Source of the DNA: Colias croceus
Lineage: Eukaryota; Arthropoda; Insecta; Lepidoptera; Pieridae
Assembly (NCBI RefSeq): GCF_905220415.1
Contig: NC_059542.1
Coordinates: 1,674,001 to 1,738,000, forward strand
DNA: 64,000 nt
Direction: 5' to 3'
Part shown: in pieces, positions 54,623 through 64,000 of the stretch
Layout of the letters: every line of letters starts with the position of its first letter
Numbering within the stretch: the first letter of the stretch is position 1
Position numbers and translations under genes: made by a program
The notes under the pieces: model-generated
What the model was told of the DNA's origin: nothing
Database searches by the model: none
Seen by the model: only the letters and a program-made list of their open reading frames with translations

Positions 54623-57505
54623 GACTTAACCTCTACAAAATTCAATAATTTAAAAATCTATTACCAAAATTGCAGGGGCCTTAGAACTAAAACCAACACT
54701 TTTTACAATAATATTTCCTGTACCGATTATGATATAATAATCCTAACCGAAACCTGGCTAAATAGCAATATACTTAGTTCTGAACTGGTTGATGATAGGT
54801 ACGTGATCTATAGGCGGGATAGGGAGACGTCAGGTTTTCACCCAAATAAAGATGGCGGTGGAGTCTTAATTGCTGTTCTAAGGAAATTTAACTCCTACCG
54901 TATCGATAGATGGGAAAGTAGATGTGAGGATCTCTGGGTGACTGTTGATGTGCCTTCTAATCACGTCTCAAATCAAGTTATCTTCTGTGCAGTGTACCAT
55001 CCTCCACCTGTTTCTCTGTCCTCCATCGAACATTTTATTGAGCACTGCAATATAGTCATTGAGTCGACAAAAATGCCAATATGCATAATAGGAGATTTCA
55101 ATCTAGGTAAAATAAACTGGACCTCTAGATCCCTTAATATATCTCTTCCTAATGTGTGTAAAACATTTCTGGAATTTGTTGATGTTAGTAAACTGTCCCA
55201 ATTCAACTGTGTAAAAAATATTTCTGGTCGAACTTTGGATCTTGTCCTTTCTTCCTTATCTTCATGCTCAGTAAGTGAACCCTTATTCACTTTGACATCC
55301 ATTGACGTACTTCACCCTCCGCTTGACATTACACTTATATTTTTAAAGGAACTAAATCTACCTTACAACAAACACAACTTGAAACGTAATTTCTACAAAG
55401 CAAATTATAAGAAAATTATAGAGTACCTGAATAGTCTTAATTGGAGTGAAGTTCTTGGTGGGTCTAATGATGTTGATAGCATGGTTCAAATTCTATATGA
55501 TTTGCTAAATGAGATCATAGCTAAGCATGTTCCAACCAATAAAACCTCATCGACTCGTTATCCACCATGGTTTAATAAAGGAATGATACGTTCATTAAAA
55601 GAAAAGAATAAGTTGAGATTGCGTTATAAGATGTACAAAAATCCAATGGATGAAATTGAATTCAAATTAATAACAAAGAGATGTCAATTACTAGCAAAGG
55701 ACTTATACAAAAAATATATGGACTCATTAGAATCTAATCTATCGAAGAATCCAAAGCTCTTATGGTCTTATATCAAGTTAAAGCGCGGTGGAACCAGTTC
55801 CTATCCCCTGACTATGAGCGATAGCGAGACTTCTTCATCAGATGCTACAACAATATGTAATCTTTTTGCTTCGTATTTTTTATCATCATACACAACTGCT
55901 CATGACAGTGTCTCTCGTGTTCCTTATCATCTAGATGCAATTGAAACTAATAGCCAATGCTTAATAATACCGTCACTTGATAGGGACTGCATTCTTAAAA
56001 AGTTACAGTCGCTGAATGTCGAAAAAGGTGCTGGTCCTGATGGGATTCCGCCTATTTTTATATCTACTTGTGCGACAGCCCTCGTTGACCCCCTGGTAAT
56101 AATTTTTAATAAGTCGCTGAAGTCTGGAACTTTCCCAATTCAATGGAAGAAAGCTAAAGTCGTCCCCGTACATAAGTCCGAGAAGAAGGATATAGTCTCA
56201 AATTATAGGCCTATTTCAATTATCTCAACATTTGCGAAAGTCTTCGAGTCATTAATTTGTCCTTACATCCAACAACATTTCAAGCTCTATGTAAGTGATC
56301 ACCAGCATGGTTTCATTCCATCAAGATCAACAACCACAAACTTGGTGACGTTTACAGAGTCTCTTATCCGAAATATTGACGCAAATAAACAATTTGACGT
56401 CATCTATACAGATTTTAGCAAAGCCTTTGATAGAATCTCTCATCCTATACTAGTCTATAAACTTTCTGCATATGGCATCACAGGGTCACTATTAAATTGG
56501 ATCCAGTCTTATGTTACGAACCGCGAGTTCTTTGTCGTCATGAATGGGTACAGATCCAATAGTCACCACATTTCATCGGGTGCTCCCCAGGGTTCGCACT
56601 TAGCACCCATCCTTTTCAACATCTATATCAACGACCTGCCCCGATGTTTTCAATTTTCTGAATGTTTTATGTATGCCGATGACTTAAAATTTGCTAGAGC
56701 TATTGATGAACCGAATGACATTGCGCTACTTCAGGACGATTTAAATAGGCTTACTCAATGGTGTTATCAAAACAAAATGCAACTAAATCCAAAAAAATGC
56801 TACCATGTAAGTTTTTCCCGTAAAAATTTAACCTTTCGATCGCAGTATCTAATTGGTAATGAACTAATTCAAAATGTTGACACAATCCGAGATTTGGGAG
56901 TAATTTTTGATAAGAAAGTAACCTTTGTACCTCATATTGATCATGTCATTAAGAAGTCATCCCGAATGTTAGGCTTCCTAATCCGAAACACTAAGGACTT
57001 TATCCGTGAGCGTACAAAAATTATGCTATACAATAGCTTAGTACGAAGTATTATGGAATACTGTAGTATCGTTTGGAGGCCGCACTTTGCCACTCACATG
57101 TTGAGATTGGAAAGGGTCCAGAAACGTTTTTTATGGCACTTAGCTTTTTTTAAAGGGAAAGCTAAGCAGCTGTCCTCTTATAAGGAGCGTCTCGGCTTTT
57201 TCGGAATGATCTCTCTATCGACCCGATATAATGTCAGCGATGTGTTGTTTCTCTTTAAAATTCTTAGAAATAAAATTAACTGTCCAGGCATATTGCATCT
57301 GATAAATTTTCGCGTTCCATCCAAGTACCCACGTAAATGTATTACTCCGTTGTGTCCGCCACTACGAAGAACGGTTCTAGGGGCAAATTCCCCCATCGGC
57401 AGATTAACTAAATCTCTAAACGAATACAGTGATCTAATAGATATAAATGCAGACAGTGTGGTTAAGTTTTATAATGCTTCTCTCAAATATTTCAAGGAAA
57501 AATAA
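54623..57505 (+). CDS. LINE ORF2: endonuclease and reverse transcriptase
   Basis: The frame opens at 54623, after TGA at 54620, and runs to TAA at 57503-57505. The endonuclease domain begins LKIYYQNCRGLRTKTNTFYN before the first convenient start codon, GTG at 54803, so the usual ATG is missing. Motifs, numbered from 54803: endonuclease LTETWLN (upstream), GDFNLGKINW (97-106). Reverse transcriptase SNYRPISIIS, DHQHGFIPSRSTTTNL, YTDFSKAFDRI, GAPQGSHLAPILFNIYINDL and the catalytic MYADDLKF (YADD at 624-627). EYCSIVWRP and a C-terminal region follow. All catalytic signatures are intact. ATG at 54615 is offset by one nucleotide from this frame. Confidence 0.9.
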   Translation, partial: DLTSTKFNNLKIYYQNCRGLRTKTNTFYNNISCTDYDIIILTETWLNSNILSSELVDDRYVIYRRDRETSGFHPNKDGGGVLIAVLRKFNSYRIDRWESRCEDLWVTVDVPSNHVSNQVIFCAVYHPPPVSLSSIEHFIEHCNIVIESTKMPICIIGDFNLGKINWTSRSLNISLPNVCKTFLEFVDVSKLSQFNCVKNISGRTLDLVLSSLSSCSVSEPLFTLTSIDVLHPPLDITLIFLKELNLPYNKHNLKRNFYKANYKKIIEYLNSLNWSEVLGGSNDVDSMVQILYDLLNEIIAKHVPTNKTSSTRYPPWFNKGMIRSLKEKNKLRLRYKMYKNPMDEIEFKLITKRCQLLAKDLYKKYMDSLESNLSKNPKLLWSYIKLKRGGTSSYPLTMSDSETSSSDATTICNLFASYFLSSYTTAHDSVSRVPYHLDAIETNSQCLIIPSLDRDCILKKLQSLNVEKGAGPDGIPPIFISTCATALVDPLVIIFNKSLKSGTFPIQWKKAKVVPVHKSEKKDIVSNYRPISIISTFAKVFESLICPYIQQHFKLYVSDHQHGFIPSRSTTTNLVTFTESLIRNIDANKQFDVIYTDFSKAFDRISHPILVYKLSAYGITGSLLNWIQSYVTNREFFVVMNGYRSNSHHISSGAPQGSHLAPILFNIYINDLPRCFQFSECFMYADDLKFARAIDEPNDIALLQDDLNRLTQWCYQNKMQLNPKKCYHVSFSRKNLTFRSQYLIGNELIQNVDTIRDLGVIFDKKVTFVPHIDHVIKKSSRMLGFLIRNTKDFIRERTKIMLYNSLVRSIMEYCSIVWRPHFATHMLRLERVQKRFLWHLAFFKGKAKQLSSYKERLGFFGMISLSTRYNVSDVLFLFKILRNKINCPGILHLINFRVPSKYPRKCITPLCPPLRRTVLGANSPIGRLTKSLNEYSDLIDINADSVVKFYNASLKYFKEK

Positions 57506-57609
57506 TTGTACCAAATAATGTATTTATTTAATTGTAGCTTTTTTATTGTTATTGTTATTTTAATTTTTTTTCTTTAATTTTAATATTGTAATGTAATTAA
57601 TTGAATGAC

Positions 57610-58020
57610 GATTTTATCTTAATATGAATGTTTAAATTATTTATAAATGGATATTTTTCTTTGTTTGTTCTATAAACTATATTTTTGTGTAGATATTATA
57701 AAAAAAAATTGAATTTTTGTGTTGGTTTTTTTTAAGCTTTTTAATATTATTTTTGAAAATTGTAAATTAAATTCCGATTTTATCTTAACTTGAATATTTA
57801 CATTGTTTAAATAGATATTTTTGTCTGTCGAACTTTATTTTTATGTAGATATTATATTATATTATTAATATTATAAAAAATGAATTTTTATGTTGGTTTT
57901 TAACTTTTTATGTACTTTAATTTAATATTTTAAAATTGTAATTTTTGTATGCCGATTTTATTTTAATATGACTTACATTAGTTTTTAAATAGATATTCTG
58001 TTGATAATTTGTTAAACGTT
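57610..58020 (+). repeat. Tandem repeats in the LINE 3' UTR
   Basis: GATTTTATCTTAATATGAAT-like starts recur at 57610, 57776 and 57954 (periods 166 and 178). Each is followed by TAGATATT and, in the first two, TTTTTGTGTTGG or TTTTTATGTTGG. Diverged units. Confidence 0.75.
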
Positions 58021-58211
58021 ATCTTGTGTATTTATCAGTTTTTTTTTTTAATGTTCATAAGTCATAACCGTTTTCAAAAGCATGTAGTGTTAGCCTGTAA
58101 GTAATTGTTACACTTGATACGTTAAATTGTATTTTTCCTTTTATGCCATATATAGTGTAAACAATTGTTGGCTATCCTTGGTAAATAAATAATAAATAAT
58201 AAATAATAAAA

Positions 58212-58529
58212 TGTGGGATAGTTTGTACTCGATATATTTTTAGCTTGAATTCACGAAAATTAATTTAAATTCTATTTTAAACTCAAATTAGAAACCTATT
58301 ATAACATAATTTTAGTATTTAAATGACATTCAGTTTATGCGGTTCTATATTTGTATTTGCATAGTATAAAATGTTTTGTACTCCTATAATTTATGTCAAT
58401 AATATGGAAATTCATATTTATGCAAATAAAGTTTATCATTACCTACGACATGTGTTAGGATAAACAATCTGTAGAAATAATTTTCAAACGCAAAATAGAA
58501 TATGTGTTTAAATTCAACTATATTTACAA
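58212..58529. other. Non-coding DNA
   Basis: AT-rich flank of the LINE. Nothing seen. Confidence 0.6.
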
Positions 58530-58674
58530 CTAGCTGCTCCGCGCGGTTTCACCCCCGTGGCTCCACCCCTGTTGGTCGTAGCGTGATGGCACATAGCGAA
58601 CCAGTAGTTCCCGAGATTAGCGCGTTCAAACAAACAAACAAACAAACTCTTCAGCTTTATAATATTAGTATAGA
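58530..58674 (-). mobile_element. Helitron-like element, family 1, short copy
   Basis: Minus-strand TCTATACTAATATTATAAAG start, TTTG repeat, GC-rich end and CTAG. An internal part present in other copies is missing. Confidence 0.7.
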
Positions 58675-60062
58675 TTATTATTTTTATAAATACTATGTGT
58701 AATTGAAAATATATCTATTTTTTTTCCAATAGTACCTTGTATTTAAGTAACTACCAATTAGGCCATACCTATAGGTTGTAATCTCCAATACACATGCAAA
58801 AAAATTACATATTTCCCTCATTATTATTATTAATAATAACTTGAGTATTATTGATAAGAAAGATTAATAAGTCACATTAAAACATACAACATACGCAGAT
58901 AGAAAGTGGTAAATAATTCGCATACAATTAACCATCTTCATAGCAACAACGGGCCAATTACATTCCATTTACTCACAATGGAAAAAATATTATTACATAA
59001 CTCTGAAGAAAAGTACCTTTTGATACCTTATTCTACTTTTGCTTAGAGAATACAACAAGGTACTAAAGATAATATGTGATTTAGCTCAGTGGGACATATT
59101 TTTAGAGCGTATATAGGTCTATTTTTTGTGGAAAAATACGGACTTGTATTAGTAATGAAAATCGCTTTTGAATATGAACTTCTGTGGAATACAGATGTTC
59201 GCATAAGTGAATATAGTTAATGTATAATGCTATTGTGCATATTGTAAGTAAGGAGAACTAAAGTGGACTTAAAACCTCACTTTATATTCTGGAAAATATT
59301 GTGATTGATTTTTGCGTTATCTAAAATCTCGTTAAATTCGGACCGTGGAAATCAGGCTATAAGGCAAAGATACCCTGAAAGATGGATTGGTCTTTCCGGT
59401 CTAGGTGACGCCAGCATTATTCTCATAGCCCTCTAGATCCTCTACCTATCAGATCCAGGATATCACTACTTCTTGGGAAACCCTGTAGTACCTAAGCATT
59501 ACATACCAAACGTTACGTCTATAATATTGCAATTGCTCGAATAAAATCTACATTTCAACAGCCGTCTCAAAACTTATTTCTCACTTCACACACCATATCG
59601 CTTGCCACGTCCAGCGATCCATATCTGAGATTGGCAGTAATTCAATTCCCTCGCTAGGAGTTGAGTTTCCATTACATGAAATATTACAATCACCTTATAT
59701 TACTCATTTCCTTTAAATATATTTCTGGACAGTGTTTACTGCTTACGATTAAAACGTGTAGTTTGTAAGAAACCTATATTTTGAAGGTGATATCCTTCAT
59801 TAGATTGTAATTGTTTCATTGTGTAGATTTAAATCGAACGGAAGATATTAAATTTTACATGATCAATTTATGAACAATTTAACTGTATACAGCGAATTCT
59901 GGTTAAATTAGACTCGAAGGACCTGCAAATTTGTCCACTTACCCAGTGTCTCTGCAGTTATCCAGGTATAAATAAATATGTCGCAGAGGTTTATTAATAG
60001 AGGTCATAATTATGCAGTTATTTAAGTTATAGAGGTGCAATTGCTAGAAAAAATATAACATA
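58675..60062. other. Non-coding DNA
   Basis: No coding or RNA feature recognised. A stretch near 59370-59480 is less AT-rich but opens no convincing exon. Confidence 0.5.
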
Positions 60063-60237
60063 CTAGCGGTCCGCCCCGGCTTCGCCCGTGGTACATATTC
60101 ACGTTTTCTCTACATAAGAACCATCCTCGAACTTCAAGGAATATTATAAAAAAAGAATTAACGAAATCGGTCAAGCCGTTCTCAAGTTATGCGCATACCA
60201 ACACATTTTGGGATTCATTTTTATATTATAAGATAGA
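60063..60237 (-). mobile_element. Helitron-like element, family 4
   Basis: Minus strand: TCTATCTTATAATATAAAAA start, ACCGATTTCGTTAATTC body, GGGCGAAGCCGGGGCGGACC end, CTAG. Same family as 46730-46890. Confidence 0.65.
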
Positions 60238-60552
60238 TTATATTATAGAAGATATTGTGTGGAAGTTTTTCGAGAGAATAAAAATTAAAAAATCATGCAC
60301 TGTGATGCGCAAGCATTATACAATTCACACCGGTTTATCATAAACAGCAATCTCTATTATCTATTCATCAACTCGAAGTAAACAATAGACCATACCTACA
60401 TCACCTAATATTGGCATAGGGCAGGGTTGGCAAATGTTATAAACACACACAAGCCAAATTAGTATTGCTGTAATTCGCTTTTATTAAGTTTCTATATAAT
60501 CGCTGATAGAGACTAGAATTTAATTATAATAGATTTTAATCATTTATACCAA

Positions 60553-60740
60553 TGACGTCATTGAGTTATTTATATCGCTTGAATATTAAAATATTAAACA
60601 ATATCAGTTTGATGTTCCGATCACTTTAAGGTACCTATGCCTAGTCACGTTTAGGCTATAAAATTTAAATCACGTTTAAAATCGGTTAAGTCTATAATTC
60701 TTAAATGACGTCATTTTAATATATCCTACGATTGACGTCA
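60553..60740. promoter_or_regulatory. Cluster of three perfect CRE sites
   Basis: TGACGTCA at 60553-60560, 60716-60723 and 60733-60740. Three copies of one 8-bp palindrome in 188 bp are far above the one per 65 kb expected by chance. The last two are 17 bp apart. Possible CREB/ATF enhancer or promoter; the nearest recognised coding gene on a suitable strand is the ELOVL6-type gene. Confidence 0.5.
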
Positions 60741-61571
60741 TCTATAGTAGTCTAACTTATAATACAGACCTCAGTATCGACTATCGACCCGTTTCATTTT
60801 ACGATAAATATTCCCAAAACATGTATTTTTGTACAACGTAGATGTTGACTTTAACAATTTATGAGCTGGAAACCCCACAGATTTAATAAACCAACGTCAG
60901 AAAAACATCCTTTTATATCATAGCCTTTTTCCACGATTTGATACAGTAAAGTGTAAACAAATAACAGAACGTATCACGATTCGCGACATTGGACGTCTTC
61001 ACTGAACATATTTTCGATACAGCAGGTTATGTGTATATTTAATTGATAATAACAATTACTTAAAATACAACTGGGCACTATTCGTATGTGGGCAATATGG
61101 AATCAAATCCTATTATAAAAGGAAAATAATAAAGTAAAAGAGCTATAATTGAGACATACTACGTCGACTATCAAAGGACGTTCTATATGTTCAGAGGTGT
61201 GTTCATATACCCATTCTATAACAAACAAGACAGTACATAAAAAGCCCCTCCACCACTTGCCCATAATCCTAGCGGCGCGTAATAAAAAATTCACTACGCG
61301 AAAACTGTCGTCCCACTGACCGAGGCGGGGCCCAGTTAGAAAGCGTTCGTTATGCAATGTGAAAAACGACGGCCTCAATTAACACCGAGATGTTTGTAAT
61401 TGCCCTCATGATGTAATACATCTCGGAAAATACGGATCGAGTTTTTTTATCTACACCTTACCTATGTTTGCGTCGTAAAACAAAAGATATATGGAAATGT
61501 TGAATCGTAGGTCCCACAGAATATTCCAACCAATTCCAACAATGGCGTCGTGGACTATCGCAAATGAGTAA
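60741..61571. other. Non-coding DNA with a GC-richer block
   Basis: A GC-richer stretch (61150-61380) opens a 91-codon minus ORF with no family resemblance. It includes an imperfect palindrome CGCGTAATAAAAAATTCACTACGCG and may be a repeat fragment. Confidence 0.4.
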
Positions 61572-61774
61572 ACTATGCTTATATTATAAAGCTGAAGCGT
61601 TTATTTGTTGTGTTGTAGAACACGCCAATCTCAGGACCCATAGGTTCCGATTAGGAAAAATTATTTCAGTGTTAGATAGCCCATTTATCGGGGAAGCCTT
61701 TATGCTATCATCACGCTAAGATCTATATGAGTGGAGCGATGCAGGTAAAACCGCGGGGCAGCCGGCACAGCTAA
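61572..61774 (+). mobile_element. Helitron-like element, family 1, diverged
   Basis: TATATTATAAAGCTGAAGCG to CCGCGGGGCAGCCGG and CTAA (CTRR end). Most diverged copy of family 1. Confidence 0.6.
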
Positions 61775-64000
61775 TATTTTATATATGAAAACGCAGTCGA
61801 AAAAGACGACCCAGTCTTCTTGTACGAATTTTATACAATCCTCGTGTTACAATGAGAGATATAGATATATATTATGTCTTTATTTTCATATTATAATGAA
61901 GATTTGTCGAATGTCTGTTTCATCTCGATGTGTGCAATGGAACGCAGATAAGGATCGTGAGTATGACAAGGTTGAATTGCGACTACTGGATGGTTTATTT
62001 AATACAAAAATACGACAGAGAATATCATTTATGCACCCAGAAACAAAAAGCAACAAATAATTATTGAATGGTACAAGTAATACGTACACTATCTATCGGT
62101 AGATTTCAGTTTTCACTAACTTCAGTAGAGACCAAGTATGGGGCAAATAAAAATTACAAGAAAGGTGGATAGAGGATTTAGAGTAAATAAAAATTATTTT
62201 TTGAAAGCGCATTTCTCGATGAATAATTAATTCAACATAAATATTCTATAACATAACTTTATGTGCCTTGCTGTGGCAAATAAAAACGTAATAATAACAT
62301 ATTTAATCGAGGAAGCGGCACGGCCTTGTGCATCACATTAAATTATCACTTCTGTTTGAACTTTCATAATCTCACATTTTTATCTGTCTCGATTCACGTT
62401 ACAAAGGTTGACGCGGTGTGAATAAAGCGCGTCACACACGGTGAAGATACTATAATATGTTATGTTAAGATTCTCTAATATAAAACGTTATATATCTTAA
62501 TTATCTTATATATCTTAATCTTATCTAATATATCTTATTATCTTATATATCTTAAGGTATCCGGTATCAGCGTTCTGACCATCATTTTTCTTTTTGTCAT
62601 TGCGTAGGTACTAAGACCCCTGTAGAACCGCCATCCTGTTACAAATGACCCACAAAATTTCGGGTCATTTGTAACAGGATGGTGAAGATATAGCTACATA
62701 ATAATCTTTATATTAACTGTGCATAATAACTACAACTCTATTTAAATATTATAACTATAAAAATTATTATGTATTTTTTAATCCAATAAATGATATAAAC
62801 GAGCCCATTATTTTAAGGAAAAATATATTAATAGCACAATTAATGCTCCATTATCACATGAATATAATGAACATTCATTATATACATATTTTTTATCTGA
62901 TATATAAAGGAAAGAGAAAAAGTTTGTCGGTCAATCTTTGCATAAAATAATAATCATTATAAACCTAACAAAAACAATAAATGTTCGTATTCCAGAAAAA
63001 TAATAGGAAAAACACTCCACATCATCATTCAAACGATGAGTATAACGAGAACATTAAATATTTATTACCATATAGAGTTATTAATTTTAATATCCTAAGT
63101 AGAATTTAATTAGCAAATTTATAACAATTATCTTATCATTCATCATTTTAATCATGCATGTAAAGATATATCTTAGAAAAAATTAAAAATTTAACACTTA
63201 ACATTAATACATACTTTTAGAAGTGTGATTAATTAAATCTTACATAATAATATGCTGCCAACCTAAATTTAATATCTACATAATATATACGACTAGTTTC
63301 TGAATTGAAAATAGACGATAAGCATGTCTCAAACCATGCTTAAGTAGAACTACGTTAGCTACTATTCTGTGATAGTACTTTAATATTCTCATGTATTGGA
63401 CATAAGCTTTTTCAAACAACAATCAATTCAGAAACCGGCCTATAGATAGCGATGCTCAAAACCATTGCTATGTCAAAACAGTAAGACAAGATAAAGACCA
63501 AGAAGACACATATTATACACTTATACAGATTTACGCTATGGATAACAAATCTGAAATCAATTCACTGATAATATGTTAACAATGGCGCAGACGCTCTTCA
63601 ATATTTTAAATATCCTCTTTTAAAGCATTTAAATTTTAGATATAACGTTAATATTTCAAAGACTAATTATAGAACTGCCATACTACAATATATTATGTCG
63701 TAAACAGATGTATTGCAAAATAATGAACACGCAAAATTTATTTCATTCCCCAGAAAAACCTACAGTTTCCGATAAATGAATAAACGTATCCGAGTAGTGT
63801 AATTCTATTCCACGATATAAAGGAATCTTCGACGTCCGACATTGGCCGTGATCGGATCGCAAATAGAATCACCCCGCCCGTATGCTGTAACCCAAATATC
63901 TGAGCCGAATAAATGGGAATTAGCCGAGTGCTAAAGGTCAAGTCTATCAATTGGATCTTTGTTTGTTCATCGGTTTATCTTATTGATTAATATGTAAGAA
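61775..64000. other. Non-coding DNA to the window end
   Basis: AT-rich. Contains an irregular TATATCTTAATCTTATC tandem stretch (62490-62560) and a perfect palindrome (62632-62683). A 91-codon ORF at 61785-62060 has no recognisable domain. Confidence 0.5.
62632..62683. repeat. Perfect inverted repeat, 21-bp arms
   Basis: CCATCCTGTTACAAATGACC... at 62632-62652 and its exact complement at 62663-62683, with a 10-nt spacer. Confidence 0.85.

Larger units (their letters stand above)
53220..58211 (+). mobile_element. Non-LTR retrotransposon, CR1/Jockey group, nearly complete
   Basis: Two ORFs in LINE order, a 5' leader of about 290 bp that becomes GC-richer than the flanks from about 53270, a 700-bp AT-rich 3' UTR with three tandem repeats, and a 3' tail of AAT/AAAT repeats (about 58178-58211). 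A CR1-like clade would suit the short-repeat tail. The left edge is approximate and I found no convincing target duplication. Both long ORFs are intact, so the copy is young, apart from the ORF2 start noted separately. Confidence 0.85.

Noticed and set aside
59880..59970. Terminal repeat of a pogo/Tigger-type DNA transposon
   Set aside because: GCGAATTCTGGTTAAATTAG is reminiscent of such ends, but no matching inverted end or TA flanks could be found.
61103..61378. 91-codon minus ORF in a GC-richer block as an ELOVL6 5' exon
   Set aside because: Its translation does not resemble an elongase N-terminus and has no donor in the required phase 2 context that I could find.

Overview
The window is AT-rich eukaryotic DNA with spliced genes and dense non-autonomous transposons. 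It is almost certainly insect and most probably lepidopteran (moth or butterfly). The pointers are an insect-type four-and-a-half-LIM gene (Limpet), an ELOVL6-type elongase, many short Helitron-like elements with TC...CTAG ends, MITEs, and a non-LTR retrotransposon whose first ORF carries a PHD finger. There is no bacterial or viral gene organisation.

Layout. 1-8.4 kb is non-coding, with two Helitron fragments, two perfect palindromes and CpG-rich patches holding two CRE (TGACGTCA) sites. 8,382-9,660 (+) is a two-exon gene for an unrecognised 366-residue acidic/serine-rich protein. 13,846-34,698 (+) is Limpet (FHL family, half LIM plus four LIM domains, 344 aa, six exons), with a 16 kb third intron. 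That intron holds a decayed copy of exon 3, a candidate alternative first exon (22,110-22,329), several transposons, and a 310-bp tandem array carrying a tRNA-like Pol III unit that flips orientation near its end. A further exon at 35,091-35,235 fits a splice that skips the Limpet stop codon and adds 47 residues. 37,117-38,811 (-) is a complete four-exon uracil phosphoribosyltransferase homologue (223 aa), converging on Limpet. 39-42 kb holds MITEs. 44,146-50,064 (-) carries the last two exons of an ELOVL6-type very-long-chain fatty acid elongase. The intron between them contains a 1.84-kb element with about 250-bp terminal inverted repeats and a 508-bp higher-order tandem repeat inside. 53.2-58.2 kb (+) is a nearly complete CR1/Jockey-group LINE. 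58-64 kb is non-coding apart from repeats and a cluster of three perfect CRE palindromes (60,553-60,740).

The host genes are functionally unrelated: a muscle/cytoskeletal LIM adaptor, a pyrimidine-salvage homologue, a fatty-acid elongase and one unknown. They do not form a pathway. Exon limits were set by hand from GT/AG sites and reading phase, and every complete gene model sums to a multiple of three. The most unusual features are the alternative ends of Limpet, the tRNA-like array and the fold-back element with nested tandem repeats.
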